Shown: in pieces, positions 15,016 to 23,657 of the stretch
How the letters are laid out: each line of letters begins with the position of its first letter
Position numbering within the stretch: position 1 is the stretch's first letter
NCBI GenBank assembly: GCA_026398575.1
Contig: JAPLSP010000055.1
Span: 1 to 34,432, forward strand
Origin: Candidatus Sumerlaeota bacterium
GTDB taxonomy: Bacteria; Sumerlaeota; Sumerlaeia; JADFCT01
Length of the DNA: 34,432 nucleotides
Direction: 5' to 3'
Program-made: the position numbers and the translations under genes
The notes under the pieces: model-generated
The model's input: only the letters and a program-made list of their open reading frames with translations
Database searches by the model: none
Told to the model about the DNA's origin: nothing

Positions 15016-18000
15016 CTATTCGCCTAGATCGTCCGAGAGCGCTTTGAAGTAGCGGTCCACGAGGCGATTGTATTTATCCGGCACGCGGACATCGCGATTG
15101 ATCAGCATCTGCTCTTGAACGATCTGCGCGATAAGGTCCTTCAAACGGCCAATGATCGGCTTCAGGGTTTTATCCGCATCCACGCGCGCCAGCGAATAAT
15201 GCATCTTTTGCTTCGAGCGTTTGCCGCCTTCGGCCACGGCGGCTTCCTGAAGCATTTTCTTCGCCAACTTTTCCAGATCATCGTCTTTCAGGTCTTTCAG
15301 GTCTTGCGCCAGGTCTTCGATCTTCTCCTCCTGCGCGCCGTCTCCCTGCGGACCATCCTTTTGTTGTTGCTGAGGCTGCTGCGCCTGCGACTGCGACTTC
15401 GAATCGGACTTGGACTGCGATTTCGAGTTTTGATCAGGCTTCTGGCTTTGATCGGACTTGTCTGACGCGTCTGACGGGTCCGACCGGTCCGACGGACTCC
15501 TTTTATCTTGTTGCTGAGACTGCTGTTGGTTCTTTTCCTTGTCGGCCTGCTGCTTCAGGTCTTCGGCCTTGGCTTCAGTCTCGGCCAGTTTTTGGAGTAG
15601 TCCCTGGATCAGGCGCTGTTTCTCTTTTTCCAGTTTTTCGGCAAGTTTTTCGAGGCGCTCGGCCGGCTTCTGCGGCTTGTCTGATTTCTGATCCTGATTT
15701 TTATCCTGAGGATTTTCCTTGGCGGATGGCTGATTCCCATCCTTCGATGGCTGGTCGCTTTTTTCATCCTTCGCAGGCTGGTCGCTTTTTTCGTCTTTTG
15801 CAGGCTGGTTGCCCTTTTCATCTTTTGCTGGCTGGTTATTCTGCTCCTCTTTCGCGGACGATTTGTTTTGTCCTTCTTTCCGCACGTCCTCAGCTAACTT
15901 ATCCACGGCCAGGTCTTCGCGAATCTGCGCCAAGCGTTCGCGCAGATTGTCTTGTTCTTTGGCTTTTTCGGGCAACTGCTGGAGCCAGTCGGCGATCGTC
16001 TCAGCATTCTGCGCGACTTTTTCGCGTTCTTGATTCGCAGGATTCCTGCCTTTTTGATTTTGAGCGTTGGCTTGCTGGTCCTTCTGTGGCTTGGAGGGAT
16101 CGCCTTGCTGCGATTGGGCGTTCTGCTGCGACTGGCTCTTCTGTTGCGACTGCGCATTTTGCTGCGATTGAGATTTTTGCTCAGGCTTTTGGTTTTGATC
16201 GGACTGGTCCGACGCGTCTGACGGGTCCGACCGGTCCGACGGACTCTTTTTATCTTGTTGCTGATCGCTCTGCTGGGGGTTGGCGTTGTCTTTCTTTTCC
16301 TGCTCTTTGAGTTTTTCAGCGGCGTCGGCTGCCTTCTTACTGGCGGCGTCGAGTGTCTGCGCGAGATTGCGCGATTCCAGGCCGCGCAGGTGTTCGGCCA
16401 GCTGATTCAATTTGTCTTCGGCTTCCTTCAACTCTGGCTTGGCCGGCGACATCTGCCCCCCGCGCATTTTTTCGGTGGCCTCCTGCATTTTCTTTTCTGC
16501 GTTTTCCATGCGATCCTTGGCCAACGGCGTCATCTCGGCGTCTTTTTTCATTTTTTCCAACAACTCGCCCCCGTCCTCTGTGGCATTTTCCTGACGCTGG
16601 AGCGCACGCTGGCTTGCGGCTTGGTCGGATGGTTGACGATTGGCTTGATCGGATTTTTGCGCGTCAGCTTTTTGGCTGTCAGCTTTCTGGTTATCTTGCT
16701 TTTGACTATCTGACTTTTGCGCATCAGTCTTTTGGTTGTCAGCTCTCTGGTTGTCTTGCTTCTGACCTTCTGACTTTTGAGCGTCAGCTTTTTGGCTATC
16801 GGATTTTTGACCGTCTTGCTTTTGACTATTTGGTTTTTGGGCGTCAGCTTTTTGGCTGTCGGATTTCTGGTTATCGGCTTGTTGATTTTGCTCAGGTTGC
16901 TGGTTTTGATCGGACTGGTCCGACGCGTCTGACGGGTCCGACTGGTCCGACTGGCTCTTCTCATTTTTTTGCTGTTGCTGGTCTTGCTTTGGCGTCATTT
17001 GCGCTACCTGCTGGCGCACCTGTTTTTCTTCGCGGGCTAGGCGCTCGGCTTCTTTTGCGAGGTCTTTGTTCTGTTCCTGTTGGTCTTGTTGCTCATCCTG
17101 TTCGGCGTTCTGCTGTTGCTGCTGCTGGTTGTTGAGCATCTTGACCATTTCGCGCCGCGCTTTGAGCAGATTGCCAAGCGCGCTGTCGGCGTCTTTGTAT
17201 CCTTCCGGAATGCGCGGGATCTGAAAGTCCTGCGAGGCGTTGGCCATTTGCTTGGAGGCTTCTTTCAGCGAGGCTGCGACGTCTTCGGGCATGGTTTCCG
17301 CCGGCGCTTCGGCCAGCTGACCGACCTTATCCGACAGGTCCTTTTCCTTATCGGCGATCTGGCCGGCTTTTTTTGCGTCGGCTTTCTTTTCCGCTTTCAT
17401 CTTGAAGGCGTTTGAAACTTGCTCGCGCTGCTGCTTGACCGCCGAATCGAGTTTGATGAGTTTTTCCTGCGCCTGCTGCTGCTCTTCCGGCGTCATCTGC
17501 TGTTGCTCTTGAGCCTCGCCCATGCGGTATTTGAGTTTGAAGGGGCGGATGTCAATCGCGCGCAAGCCGCTGACTCCGCGCCGTTCGCCGCCGTCGCCCT
17601 CCGCTGGCTTTTTATCAAGCGCGTATGCGTAGAGCCGCACATTGGAATTGAGCGTCAGGGGAAATTTTTCCAGCAGCGCCGCTGCGATTTCCTGTGCCGA
17701 AAGCACGATCTCATCCCCCATCTTGCGCGTCTTGAGCGGTATTTCTTCATCGCCGTTCTTCAAAACGATTCCCACTTCCGCGAGGCCGAAATCGTCCTTG
17801 GCCCTGATGCGCACGGGGAATTCCGTGACGCGCGTCACTTCCATGTCGCGAGCCGGTTCGATCAATTCCACCTCCGGCGCTTTGTCTTCGATCCCCTTCA
17901 TCCGGTACACGGCTTTTGCCAGCGTCAGGTCATCCGCGTCGCGCCCTTCGAGGTAATACTCGCGCACGCCAACGGTCAGCGATTGCGTCGTGAATATCCA

Positions 18001-19068
18001 GTTGTCCTGAATCTGAACGGGGCCGGAATCCTTGCCGTCCAGGATCAGCCGCGCTTCGGACAACGGATGATTCAACTGGAATGCGATGGCGGCCTGCGTT
18101 CCCTCGACGGCCTGCACGTCGCCGGTCTTGAGCTCTTTGGGCGCGATCCCGGTATAGGCCGGATACGCCAACTGCGCTTTGACTTCCTGAATGACGGGCG
18201 GTTCGACGAAGCGCGCCATCCGCACGGGGCTGTGCGCGTCGCCTGCTTCGACAAAGTATGCAAAGGATTTCTCGCGCCCCGCGATGTGCATTTTGAAGAA
18301 TTGCACGCCGGCAATGGGCATCTGCGTGATTTCCCATTTGCCATCTTTGGCTGCGCTATGTTGGTCCTTCGTGCGCATGTAGAGCAGCGCCTTGTCCACG
18401 CGCCGTCCGGAAAGCGACGCTTCAATCTCGAACGCCTCGCCTCGCCGGAATTTCTCGGCGTCGTTTCCCGGCACGCTGCGCGCGTTGACGTTGACATGCG
18501 TGAAAGTTGTGGCTTTCGCGGGCATCAGGAGGCGCTTGAGGCCGGTGCGGAAATCCTGCCACCCAAAAAACACGCCGACAAATATCGCCGCGACCGCCGC
18601 CAGCGCCAGCCCCCATCGCCGCACTTCGCGCCAGGGGATCAGGCGATTGACGTCCATCCGCTTCATCTGCTCTTCGGTTTGCTCCATCAGCGCCTGCGCC
18701 AGCACGGGCGAAATCCCCGCCTGCTCGGCATTGGCCATCCGCGCCACTTGCGCCGAGGTGCGGATCATCTGGCCGACCTCTTCATTGCCGTGCTCCAATT
18801 CGCGAATCGCTTCGCGCTGGTGGAACCGCAGGCTCGGCGCGAGGAACCGCGCGACCAGGATGGCGGCGCCGACGGCGATAAGGACGCCAAACGCCGTCCA
18901 GCGCGCGACGGGCGGCAAGACCAGCAGCGCGTCCGTAAAGGCGACGGCGCCCGCCAACGCCAGACATGCGACGCCCGCCGCAGTCAGCGCGCGCTCGGCG
19001 AAGAAGGTCTTTTTGCGCCGCATATATGCGCCGATTTTTTTCTCCACCACTGTCTTGGGCCGGTTCAT
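15016..19068 (-). CDS. large membrane protein with Gln/Lys/Asp-rich coiled-coil tail (DUF4175-like)
   Basis: I place the start at the ATG at 19068, giving 1350 residues. It has AGGAGG 7 nt upstream and overlaps the stop of the preceding gene as ATGA, so the two are translationally coupled. Residues about 27-75 hold two membrane helices and a third lies near 150-170 (LALAAVAAIFVGVFFGW). About 350 residues of beta-rich periplasmic type follow (ELIEPARDMEVTRVTEFPVRI, then DDFGLAEVGIVLKNG). From about 500 on the sequence is low-complexity coiled coil, very rich in Gln, Lys, Asp and Ser (long Q runs; ADAQKSDSQKQDNQ-type decapeptides). A compact helical C-terminus ends it (SKQKMHYSLARVDADKTLK). Similar proteins sit in MoxR/BatA clusters and are often named DUF4175. 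The tail may span the periplasm as a scaffold; that is inference. Confidence 0.8.
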   Translation of the reverse strand: MNRPKTVVEKKIGAYMRRKKTFFAERALTAAGVACLALAGAVAFTDALLVLPPVARWTAFGVLIAVGAAILVARFLAPSLRFHQREAIRELEHGNEEVGQMIRTSAQVARMANAEQAGISPVLAQALMEQTEEQMKRMDVNRLIPWREVRRWGLALAAVAAIFVGVFFGWQDFRTGLKRLLMPAKATTFTHVNVNARSVPGNDAEKFRRGEAFEIEASLSGRRVDKALLYMRTKDQHSAAKDGKWEITQMPIAGVQFFKMHIAGREKSFAYFVEAGDAHSPVRMARFVEPPVIQEVKAQLAYPAYTGIAPKELKTGDVQAVEGTQAAIAFQLNHPLSEARLILDGKDSGPVQIQDNWIFTTQSLTVGVREYYLEGRDADDLTLAKAVYRMKGIEDKAPEVELIEPARDMEVTRVTEFPVRIRAKDDFGLAEVGIVLKNGDEEIPLKTRKMGDEIVLSAQEIAAALLEKFPLTLNSNVRLYAYALDKKPAEGDGGERRGVSGLRAIDIRPFKLKYRMGEAQEQQQMTPEEQQQAQEKLIKLDSAVKQQREQVSNAFKMKAEKKADAKKAGQIADKEKDLSDKVGQLAEAPAETMPEDVAASLKEASKQMANASQDFQIPRIPEGYKDADSALGNLLKARREMVKMLNNQQQQQQNAEQDEQQDQQEQNKDLAKEAERLAREEKQVRQQVAQMTPKQDQQQQKNEKSQSDQSDPSDASDQSDQNQQPEQNQQADNQKSDSQKADAQKPNSQKQDGQKSDSQKADAQKSEGQKQDNQRADNQKTDAQKSDSQKQDNQKADSQKADAQKSDQANRQPSDQAASQRALQRQENATEDGGELLEKMKKDAEMTPLAKDRMENAEKKMQEATEKMRGGQMSPAKPELKEAEDKLNQLAEHLRGLESRNLAQTLDAASKKAADAAEKLKEQEKKDNANPQQSDQQQDKKSPSDRSDPSDASDQSDQNQKPEQKSQSQQNAQSQQKSQSQQNAQSQQGDPSKPQKDQQANAQNQKGRNPANQEREKVAQNAETIADWLQQLPEKAKEQDNLRERLAQIREDLAVDKLAEDVRKEGQNKSSAKEEQNNQPAKDEKGNQPAKDEKSDQPAKDEKSDQPSKDGNQPSAKENPQDKNQDQKSDKPQKPAERLEKLAEKLEKEKQRLIQGLLQKLAETEAKAEDLKQQADKEKNQQQSQQQDKRSPSDRSDPSDASDKSDQSQKPDQNSKSQSKSDSKSQSQAQQPQQQQKDGPQGDGAQEEKIEDLAQDLKDLKDDDLEKLAKKMLQEAAVAEGGKRSKQKMHYSLARVDADKTLKPIIGRLKDLIAQIVQEQMLINRDVRVPDKYNRLVDRYFKALSDDLGE
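15451..15496 (-). repeat. GTCCGAC word array, copy 1 in the coiled-coil gene
   Basis: GTCTGACGCGTCTGACGGG continues into GTCCGACCGGTCCGAC. The array encodes an alternating Ser-Asp stretch (DRSDPSDASDKSD). Copies 2 and 3 are at 16199-16246 and 16909-16955 in the same gene, and the codons flanking all three (KSPSD in front, QSQKPDQ behind) are similar too, so a segment larger than the array was copied. Confidence 0.8.
16199..16246 (-). repeat. GTCCGAC word array, copy 2 in the coiled-coil gene
   Basis: It is nearly identical to copy 1 over the array (GTCCGACGCGTCTGACGGG, then GTCCGACCGGTCCGAC). It encodes DRSDPSDASDQSDQ, followed by QNAQSQQKSQ-type repeats. Confidence 0.8.
16909..16955 (-). 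repeat. GTCCGAC word array, copy 3 in the coiled-coil gene
   Basis: It has the same array with GTCCGACTGG in place of GTCCGACCGG. It encodes DQSDPSDASDQSDQNQQPEQ. It is next to a separate stretch of about 30-nt repeats (16625-16870) that encodes (K/R)ADxQKSDxQK decapeptides. Confidence 0.8.
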
Positions 19069-20972
19069 ACCCGCCTCCTGTCGGTCAGAAAACTTTCGGC
19101 AAATAACAAAACGAGCAGCGCATAAGCCAGGTAGCGCCACCATTCCCGCTTGCGTTCGCTGTTGACGGGGCGGTTGTCTTCGCGCGCCGCCTCTTTATCC
19201 TCATCCGGCGCCGGGCCGATGCCCAGCGCCGCGCGAAACTCCGCTTCCGAAACGCCGCGAATATCGGCTTCGCGCGGATCGCCGGCGACGACTGTCACCG
19301 GTTCGCCTTTGGCCGGATCGCCGTCATAGACGCCCGGCGCGCGCGCCTCGTCCGGACCGGGCGTCTTTTCGGCCACGGGTGTTTTGGCGCCCAACTCACC
19401 CGCCAGATAATTAAACAGCTCCCTGATGAGCGGCACATACATGCGCGTGGCGGGCCAATCGCTCCAGTCGCGGTCGCATGGATTCGCGACCAGCAGGATG
19501 CGGCCTTTTCCGCGCGATTTTTCCACCAGCGCCGCCACACCATTGCTCAGACGAGCTAATACCGCAGAACCGGTTGTCGGCTCAATATCAAAAACATCGC
19601 GGAACAATATGCGCGACAAATCGCCCTGCTCGCGCGCGTTGAAAAGGCCGAGCGCCGGATGCGCCGTATCCCATTCCCAAATCTGCCGGGGAACCGGCGT
19701 CCGGCTGATGGCGATCCGCGCGGGAAAAACGCCCTGACGCTCCCATTCGGCGCAGGCGTCCGACTGAATGCGGTCGCCCAGGAAGTAGATCAGCCCGCCG
19801 CCGGCATCGAGAAATTCCTGAAGGCGGCGGATTTCGGCCTCGGTGAGCGCCGCCACGTTGCACAGAGCCACGACCCCGAATTTGGCCACGTCGTCCAGCG
19901 ACTCGCGCTTTTCAACCGCAAACGCCGATTGTCCTTCTTCGCGTTCGGCCACCTCGAGCGCTTTTTGGAGGTAGTAGGTTTCATCCTTGAACTGGTTCGC
20001 GCCCGGCGCGCCGTTGACCAGCAGCACGCGGTGAGGCGCCTGAACGCTGAAGGCGAAGGGGCGGGCGTTATCCGAGGGGTAGGCGTCTTTGCTCTTGACG
20101 CGGGCCACGCCGCGCAGGATTCCCGCGTGAGTCATCGCCTGTTTGAAAATAATGACGCCCGAGCGCAGCGGCGCCGTCTGTGCAATCGGCTTCTCGCCCT
20201 GAATCTCCAGCGTCACCTCGGCCTCCGCCTCGGGAACGTCGCCATAGCACCCCAGCTGTACTTCGATGGCGCCTTCGCTCCCGACGTAGGGCGAAGGGCA
20301 GCGCGCCGCCGTGATCGAGGCGTTCCAGATTCCTTGCGGCGAAGGCATGATCTTGACCGGGCAATCGAGCGGCCAATTCGGCAGCGGTTGTTCGGGCAGT
20401 CCGGTTTTTTGCATGTCCGTGAAGAGGAAGACCATCTTGCGTTCGCGCTTCGAGAGCGCCAGGCGGTCGCGCGCGGCCAGCAGCGCCCGCCCATAATCGG
20501 TCCGCGCTCCCGGCGCCAGCTTCAGTTCCTGCAATTCCTTCATGTCCCATACATCGCTGGAAAAGGCCGCGACGCTGAGTTTTGCGGTCGGTGGCGCGTC
20601 GCGCAGCAGCTTGCCCGCCGCTTCGCGCGCGAGATCGAAATGCCGGGCGCCCAGCGTCTGGCCTTCCATGCTGCCCGAAGCGTCCACCAGCGCCACGGCC
20701 TCCATGTTGCGCCGTTTCTCCTCATCCGGATTTTTTAGAAAGGGGCGAGCGAATAGAAACGTCAGCAGCGCGACAATCAACAGCCGCGCCAGCAGCAGCA
20801 GCCATTGTTGCAGGCGGCGCCAGCGGGAAGTTTCCTGGAGCGCCTCGCGCAGGAAGCGCAGCGTCCCGAGATCGGCGCGCACGAACCGGCGGCTGCGCAG
20901 CAGGTGAATGATGACCGGAATGGCCAACGCCGCCAATCCCGCCAAAATCCCTGCATTGATTAAACCGATCAT
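19065..20972 (-). CDS. BatA-like membrane VWA protein (aerotolerance regulator N-terminal domain)
   Basis: I start the protein at the ATG at 20972 (635 residues), which has GAGAGG upstream and gives the canonical opening MIGLINAGILAGLAALAIPV. An in-frame ATG six codons earlier lacks a site. The N-terminal BatA/aerotolerance domain covers residues 1-90, with a membrane segment, PVIIHLLRSRR, then helix LLLLARLLIVALLTFLFARP. A VWA domain follows with MIDAS DASGS at 97-101 and TDMQK. The central part is beta-rich, then a glutamine-amidotransferase-like region (VVALCNVAALTEAEIRRLQEF, GGGLIYFLGD). A C-terminal helix (YLAYALLVLLFAESFL) re-enters the membrane. The family works with MoxR ATPases in metal-dependent folding or assembly of envelope proteins. 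Its TGA overlaps the ATG of the coiled-coil gene. Confidence 0.88.
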   Translation of the reverse strand: MIGLINAGILAGLAALAIPVIIHLLRSRRFVRADLGTLRFLREALQETSRWRRLQQWLLLLARLLIVALLTFLFARPFLKNPDEEKRRNMEAVALVDASGSMEGQTLGARHFDLAREAAGKLLRDAPPTAKLSVAAFSSDVWDMKELQELKLAPGARTDYGRALLAARDRLALSKRERKMVFLFTDMQKTGLPEQPLPNWPLDCPVKIMPSPQGIWNASITAARCPSPYVGSEGAIEVQLGCYGDVPEAEAEVTLEIQGEKPIAQTAPLRSGVIIFKQAMTHAGILRGVARVKSKDAYPSDNARPFAFSVQAPHRVLLVNGAPGANQFKDETYYLQKALEVAEREEGQSAFAVEKRESLDDVAKFGVVALCNVAALTEAEIRRLQEFLDAGGGLIYFLGDRIQSDACAEWERQGVFPARIAISRTPVPRQIWEWDTAHPALGLFNAREQGDLSRILFRDVFDIEPTTGSAVLARLSNGVAALVEKSRGKGRILLVANPCDRDWSDWPATRMYVPLIRELFNYLAGELGAKTPVAEKTPGPDEARAPGVYDGDPAKGEPVTVVAGDPREADIRGVSEAEFRAALGIGPAPDEDKEAAREDNRPVNSERKREWWRYLAYALLVLLFAESFLTDRRRV

Positions 20973-21020
20973 CTCACGCCTCTCATGCATTCAGCAATTT
21001 GCCGGCCGCCATTAAACCAA

Positions 21021-21208
21021 TTAATGTAAAATGTAAAATGAGAAATTGAAAATGAAAGGACAGCCTTGGCACGCGATTAAGCCTGCGCATCAGGATTTCA
21101 TCAACATAGCCGCGCATGAGATTCATTTTTCATTTTCGGGACAGCGGCTCAGGAAGCTCCGCGGCCCACGCTTTCATTTCTCATTTTACAAATTACATTT
21201 TACATTAA
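21021..21208. repeat. inverted AAATGAGA-type word array, copy 1
   Basis: The left arm 21021-21058 is built from AATGTAAAATG / AGAAATTGAAAATGA words. After about 113 bp the right arm 21172-21208 reads the complement (TCATTTCTCATTTTAC, then ACATTTTACATT), with an extra partial copy at 21122-21136. It fills the 250-bp gap between the DUF58 and BatA-like genes. The same words in the same order occur at 31755-31893. Confidence 0.8.
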
Positions 21209-21223
21209 GTTTTTTGCTTTACA

Positions 21224-22129
21224 TTAATACAAATTTGCCCGTCTCAGCAGATAGTCAATCAAGATATTGCGCAAAGGATCGGTGGTCAGGCATTGGACCC
21301 AGTCTATGCCGGCGTCTTCGCATTTGCGGCGGAAATCGCTCTGCCATTTATTGAAGATGCGTTGATACGCCTCGCGCACGTCCGTCACATAAGTTTGGAT
21401 CAGTTCGTCCGTCTCGAGGTCATGGAATTGATACTGCCCGCGCTCGGGCAGCTGCGCCTCCCACGGGTCCAAAACCTGAATCACGATCACCTCATGCCCG
21501 AGATAGCGCAGATTGCTCAGCCCCTTCAGAATCGCATCCTCGCGGTCGAAGAGGTCGGAAATAAAAATAACCATGCCGCGGCGCTTGCACAGTTGCCGCG
21601 CTTCCTCCAAACCGAGCGCAACGTCCTGAAGTCCGCCGGGCTTGGCGTTCTGAAGCATCGCCAGAATCTCGACGAACTGCCCGGGCCGCACGCGCGGCGG
21701 TATATGCTGCTCCACGCGTCCGCCGAGAAGAAATGCCCCCGTCGCGTCACGCCCGTTGAGAGCCAGAAAGGCCAGCGCCGCGGCCGCCCGCGCGCCGTAT
21801 TTCCATTTTTCCGTCGGGCCGTGCGCCGTCAGCATCGAGCCGCTGACGTCCATCATCAGATAAAGATTCAGATTTGTATCGGATTTGAACAGCTTGACGT
21901 AGAGGCGGTCGGTGCGTCCCCAGAGGTTCCAATTCACGTAGCGCAGGTCGTCGCCAATCTGATACTCGCGATGCGAATCGAACTCGACGCTGAACCCGAT
22001 ATATGGCGAGCGGTGAAGGCCGTGCAGCATTCCCTCGACCACGCCGCGCGCGACCATCTCCAGGTCCTCCATCGCCATGAAGAGGTCCGGGTCTTCGATC
22101 CAACTGGTTTTTTTATGGGATGGGAGCAT
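21224..22129 (-). CDS. DUF58 domain protein
   Basis: This 301-residue soluble protein has the DUF58 core: VEFDSHREYQIGDDLRYVNW followed by NLWGRTDRLYVKLFK, and then a VWA-like fold with DVSGS at 94-98 and ISDLFD near 195. DUF58 proteins are regular partners of MoxR ATPases and BatA-type proteins, as here. The ATG at 22129 has no good ribosome site; the 21-nt repeat array lies just upstream and may have separated the gene from its natural leader. Ile/Asp-rich strands and the missing signal peptide indicate a cytoplasmic location. Confidence 0.9.
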   Translation of the reverse strand: MLPSHKKTSWIEDPDLFMAMEDLEMVARGVVEGMLHGLHRSPYIGFSVEFDSHREYQIGDDLRYVNWNLWGRTDRLYVKLFKSDTNLNLYLMMDVSGSMLTAHGPTEKWKYGARAAAALAFLALNGRDATGAFLLGGRVEQHIPPRVRPGQFVEILAMLQNAKPGGLQDVALGLEEARQLCKRRGMVIFISDLFDREDAILKGLSNLRYLGHEVIVIQVLDPWEAQLPERGQYQFHDLETDELIQTYVTDVREAYQRIFNKWQSDFRRKCEDAGIDWVQCLTTDPLRNILIDYLLRRANLY

Positions 22130-22149
22130 TTGGCGGATAACTTAATTTC

Positions 22150-22339
22150 CAATGTCCAACAGGGAATGTCCAATTTCCAACAGGGAATGTCCAATTTCCA
22201 ACAGGGAATGTCCAATTTCCAACAAGGAATTTCCAATGTCCAACAGGGAATGTCCAATGTCCAACAGGGAATGCCCAATTTCCAAAGGGATTGCCTGATA
22301 CTTGGATATTAGGCATTCCCTGTTGGACATTGGACATTA
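22150..22339. repeat. seven 21-nt tandem units closed by an inverted copy
   Basis: Units built from CCAACAGGGAATGTC with CAAT(T/G)T in front repeat every 21 nt at 22150-22294 (the last unit is shortened). After a short spacer, 22311-22339 holds the complement (GGCATTCCCTGTTGGACATT). The inverted copy ends exactly on the MoxR stop codon. Because 21 is a multiple of three, several frames stay open across it, but I see no ribosome site and do not call a gene. It occupies the gap between MoxR and DUF58. Confidence 0.9.
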
Positions 22340-23443
22340 TTTCATCGTTGTTTTTTCCTCAGGCACGCTCTTGATGATCCGCTCGATGATCTGGTCGGAA
22401 TCAATATTGTCGGCGCGGCTGCGGAAATTGAGGACGAGGCGATGTCGCAACACCGGCTTGGCCATCGCGCGAACGTCGGCGAAGTTGACATGATAGCGCC
22501 CCGACAAGAGCGCGCGGGCCTTGGCGCCCAGCGTCAGATATTGCGAAGCGCGCGGGCTGGCGCCGTAGGTCACATATTGTTTGATCTCGTCGAGAATACC
22601 CGATGGCGCGCCGTCGCCCGCATAGCCGCCGGGGCGCGTCGCCAGCACAAGCCGCACGGCGTAATCCACCACGTCATCGCTCACGGGCACGCCGCGCACG
22701 ATCTGGCGCAGGTTGATGACTTCCTTGGCCGCCATGATCTTGTCCACCTGCGGCACATAATTGGCCGTCGTGCCTTTGACGATCTCGACCTCCTCGGCGG
22801 GCGTGGGATAGAAGATGCGGATGCAGAACATGAATCGGTCGAGTTGCGCCTCGGGCAGGACGTAGGTGCCTTCCATTTCGATCGGGTTCTGCGTGGCCAA
22901 GACCATGAACGGCGGATCGAGCGGATACGTCTTGCGGCCGACGGAAACCTCATGCTCCTGCATCGCCTGCAGGAGCGCCGCCTGCGTCTTGGGGGGCGTG
23001 CGGTTGATTTCGTCGGCCAGCACGAGATTGGCGAACACCGGACCGGGAAGGAACTCGCGGAAACGCCGCCCGGTCGTGGCGTCTTCGTCAATGATGTCCG
23101 TGCCTGTGATGTCCGAAGGCATCAGGTCGGGCGTGAACTGGATGCGGCAGAATTCCAAATCCAGCGCTCGCGCCAGCGTGCTGGCCATCAGCGTCTTGCC
23201 CAGTCCCGGCAGGCCGAGCAGCAGCGAATGGCCGCCGCTCAGGAGGCTGATGAGCATCAACTCGAGCGCCTCGCGCTGCCCGTAGATGACCTTGCCGACT
23301 TCCTTGATGAGGTGGTCATGCGCGGCCACAAGGCGTTTGACCAGTTCCAGGTCATTGGGGGCGGTGTCGCTTTTGGCCGCATCGCTCGCGGGTTTGACTG
23401 GTTCTTTTGTTGCGGAGTCCGGTTTGCCTGCTTCTGCCGACAT
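22337..23443 (-). CDS. MoxR-family AAA+ ATPase
   Basis: I use the second ATG (23443; 368 residues), because AGAAAGG lies 9 nt upstream of it but touches the first ATG at 23452. After a Pro/Lys/Ala-rich N-terminus of about 30 residues come Walker A GLPGLGKT (77-84), LMPSDITGTDI, Walker B LVLADEINRTPPKTQAALLQ (140-159), EHEVSVG and sensor region VLATQNPIEMEGTYVLPEAQ, then the C-terminal lid. MoxR ATPases act as chaperones that remodel or load metal into proteins held by VWA-domain partners, which here are encoded by the next four genes (DUF58, BatA-like, coiled-coil, VWA/GATase). It is the first gene of that cluster. Confidence 0.95.
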   Translation of the reverse strand: MSAEAGKPDSATKEPVKPASDAAKSDTAPNDLELVKRLVAAHDHLIKEVGKVIYGQREALELMLISLLSGGHSLLLGLPGLGKTLMASTLARALDLEFCRIQFTPDLMPSDITGTDIIDEDATTGRRFREFLPGPVFANLVLADEINRTPPKTQAALLQAMQEHEVSVGRKTYPLDPPFMVLATQNPIEMEGTYVLPEAQLDRFMFCIRIFYPTPAEEVEIVKGTTANYVPQVDKIMAAKEVINLRQIVRGVPVSDDVVDYAVRLVLATRPGGYAGDGAPSGILDEIKQYVTYGASPRASQYLTLGAKARALLSGRYHVNFADVRAMAKPVLRHRLVLNFRSRADNIDSDQIIERIIKSVPEEKTTMK

Positions 23444-23517
23444 GGGTTCCATCCTTTCTTAAATTGGCGCGTCATTAATCCAAGCTGATGCGAGAATGCT
23501 TATTGCAGTCAAGCGCG

Positions 23518-23623
23518 GCGCCAGCTTTTGGAGTAAGGTGGCTTGCCGCCTTCTTTTGAGCGGCTTCAATGGCCCAGGCGCCAAAAAGAAGGCGGCAAGC
23601 CACCTTACTCCAAAAGCTGGCGC
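23518..23623. repeat. long palindromic element, copy 1
   Basis: The two 40-nt arms are almost perfect complements: the left begins GCGCCAGCTTTTGGAGTAAG and ends GCCGCCTTCTTTTG at about 23557; the right runs from 23583 to 23623. About 25 nt of loop separates them. A second copy is at 28255-28360. The flanking GCATTACATT at 23636-23645 is shared with the second copy, so the element extends beyond the arms. No transposase is inside. Confidence 0.9.
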
Positions 23624-23657
23624 TGCATCTTATCGCATTACATTCCGCCTCCTCGCA

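Noticed and set aside
17419..19125. 568-codon plus-strand open frame
   Set aside because: It is antisense to the coiled-coil membrane protein; the composition (His/Arg/Phe-rich) mirrors the opposite gene, with no start signal or domain.
22150..22294. CRISPR array
   Set aside because: Units are contiguous 21-mers without unique spacers, and there are no cas genes.
22113..22337. minus-strand frames encoding NWTFPVG / DIPCWKL heptad repeats
   Set aside because: These frames exist only because the 21-nt unit is a multiple of three. They have no ribosome site, and more than one frame is open in the same way.
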